Source: Aquifex aeolicus (GTDB lineage: Bacteria > Aquificota > Aquificia > Aquificales > Aquificaceae). Taken from it: a DNA stretch of 5,828 bases. Below the pieces are notes generated by a model. The model was not told the DNA's origin. It ran no database searches and saw nothing but the letters and a program-made list of their open reading frames with translations. Location: the NCBI GenBank assembly GCA_015661465.1, contig DQVZ01000214.1:1-5828 (forward strand). Direction: 5' to 3'. Within the stretch, counting starts at the first letter, position 1. Each line of letters opens with the position of its first letter. Position numbers and translations under genes: made by a program. Of the stretch, positions 5,490-5,828 are shown one piece after another.

Positions 5490-5828
5490 ATGATAGGTAG
5501 GGTTTACATAGAGAACTTCCTCTTTATCAGAGATTTAGAAATAGAGTTTAAGAAAGGATTAAATGTTATTACGGGGGAGACTGGTACGGGAAAATCTATG
5601 ACATTATCTGCAATAGAATTCGTTTTAGGAAAGCAAGGAAATTATTCCGATGACACAGCTGTGGAAATAGAAATCATAAATGAAGATGAAGAAATAATTT
5701 TAAGAAGGGAAATAAGAAAAGGAAGGAGTAGATACTTTTTAAACGGTAGAGGGACACATAAAAGTGTAATAAAAGAAATACTCGGGAGTAAAGTATCTTT
5801 TCAAGGACAAAATGAGTTCGTGAATTTA
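5490..5828 (+). CDS. recN: DNA repair ATPase RecN, N-terminal part (3'-truncated by window)
   Basis: The first 113 codons of an SMC-like ATPase that acts in recombinational repair of double-strand breaks. The N-terminus MIGRVYIENFLFIRDLEIEF matches the RecN pattern of a short strand, 'xIxNFxxIxxLEIEF'. It is followed by KGLNVITGETGTGKS, with the Walker A motif at residues 29-36 (the usual RecN form is GETGAGKS) and the helix SAIEFVLGK. Further on are the 'RREIRKGRSRYFLNGR' strand pair and VSFQGQNEF, in the place of the common 'IHGQHE' Q-loop segment. Coiled coils, signature motif and Walker B lie outside the window. No other in-frame ATG, GTG or TTG exists between an upstream stop (5448-5450, inside the tRNA) and this ATG. 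There is no Shine-Dalgarno sequence in the 10 nt between the tRNA and the ATG. Confidence 0.93.
   Translation, partial: MIGRVYIENFLFIRDLEIEFKKGLNVITGETGTGKSMTLSAIEFVLGKQGNYSDDTAVEIEIINEDEEIILRREIRKGRSRYFLNGRGTHKSVIKEILGSKVSFQGQNEFVNL

Overview
The window looks like chromosome of a hyperthermophilic, chemolithoautotrophic bacterium of the Aquificales, most likely Aquifex aeolicus or a close relative. This is a judgement from content, not a database match. The proteins are short, rich in Lys, Glu and Ile, and tightly packed. A fumarate reductase iron-sulfur subunit sits away from any flavoprotein subunit, and the flagellar gene fliG is isolated among metabolic genes. Such scattering is typical of Aquifex.

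Layout from left to right. The plus-strand 3' end of a type IV pilus/secretion secretin (pilQ-like, 1-126) meets, with no gap, the stop codon of the first of six minus-strand genes. In transcription order, right to left, these are: a stand-alone N-terminal domain of an IGHMBP2/SMUBP-2-type superfamily 1 helicase (5311-4820); frdB (4806-4111); fliG (4109-3123); a hemerythrin-domain protein (3063-2629); a roughly 12-helix, His-bearing membrane protein (2632-1433); and mtaD, an MTA/SAH deaminase (1422-127). Gaps within the set are 13, 1, 59, -4 and 10 nt. It is therefore one operon, or two with an internal promoter in the 59-nt gap before the hemerythrin gene. On the plus strand at the right, tRNA-Thr(CGU) (5408-5479) is followed after 10 nt by the 5' end of recN (5490 to the window edge).

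How the genes work together. FrdB would transfer electrons between a flavoprotein subunit encoded elsewhere and a quinone or thiol partner, in the reductive TCA cycle or respiration. FliG is the rotor protein of the flagellar motor. The hemerythrin and membrane-protein genes overlap by ATGA and probably form one module that binds O2 or NO, or responds to oxidative or nitrosative stress. MtaD recycles methylthioadenosine and/or S-adenosylhomocysteine. The most interesting points are the hemerythrin/membrane-protein pair with a palindrome at its promoter, the orphan helicase domain, the extra cysteine in FrdB that may replace the usual 3Fe-4S centre, the 1-nt frdB-fliG junction, and a recN start that follows a tRNA with no room for a normal leader. 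No mobile element, CRISPR array or phage signature was seen, and no gene-free stretch exceeds 96 nt.
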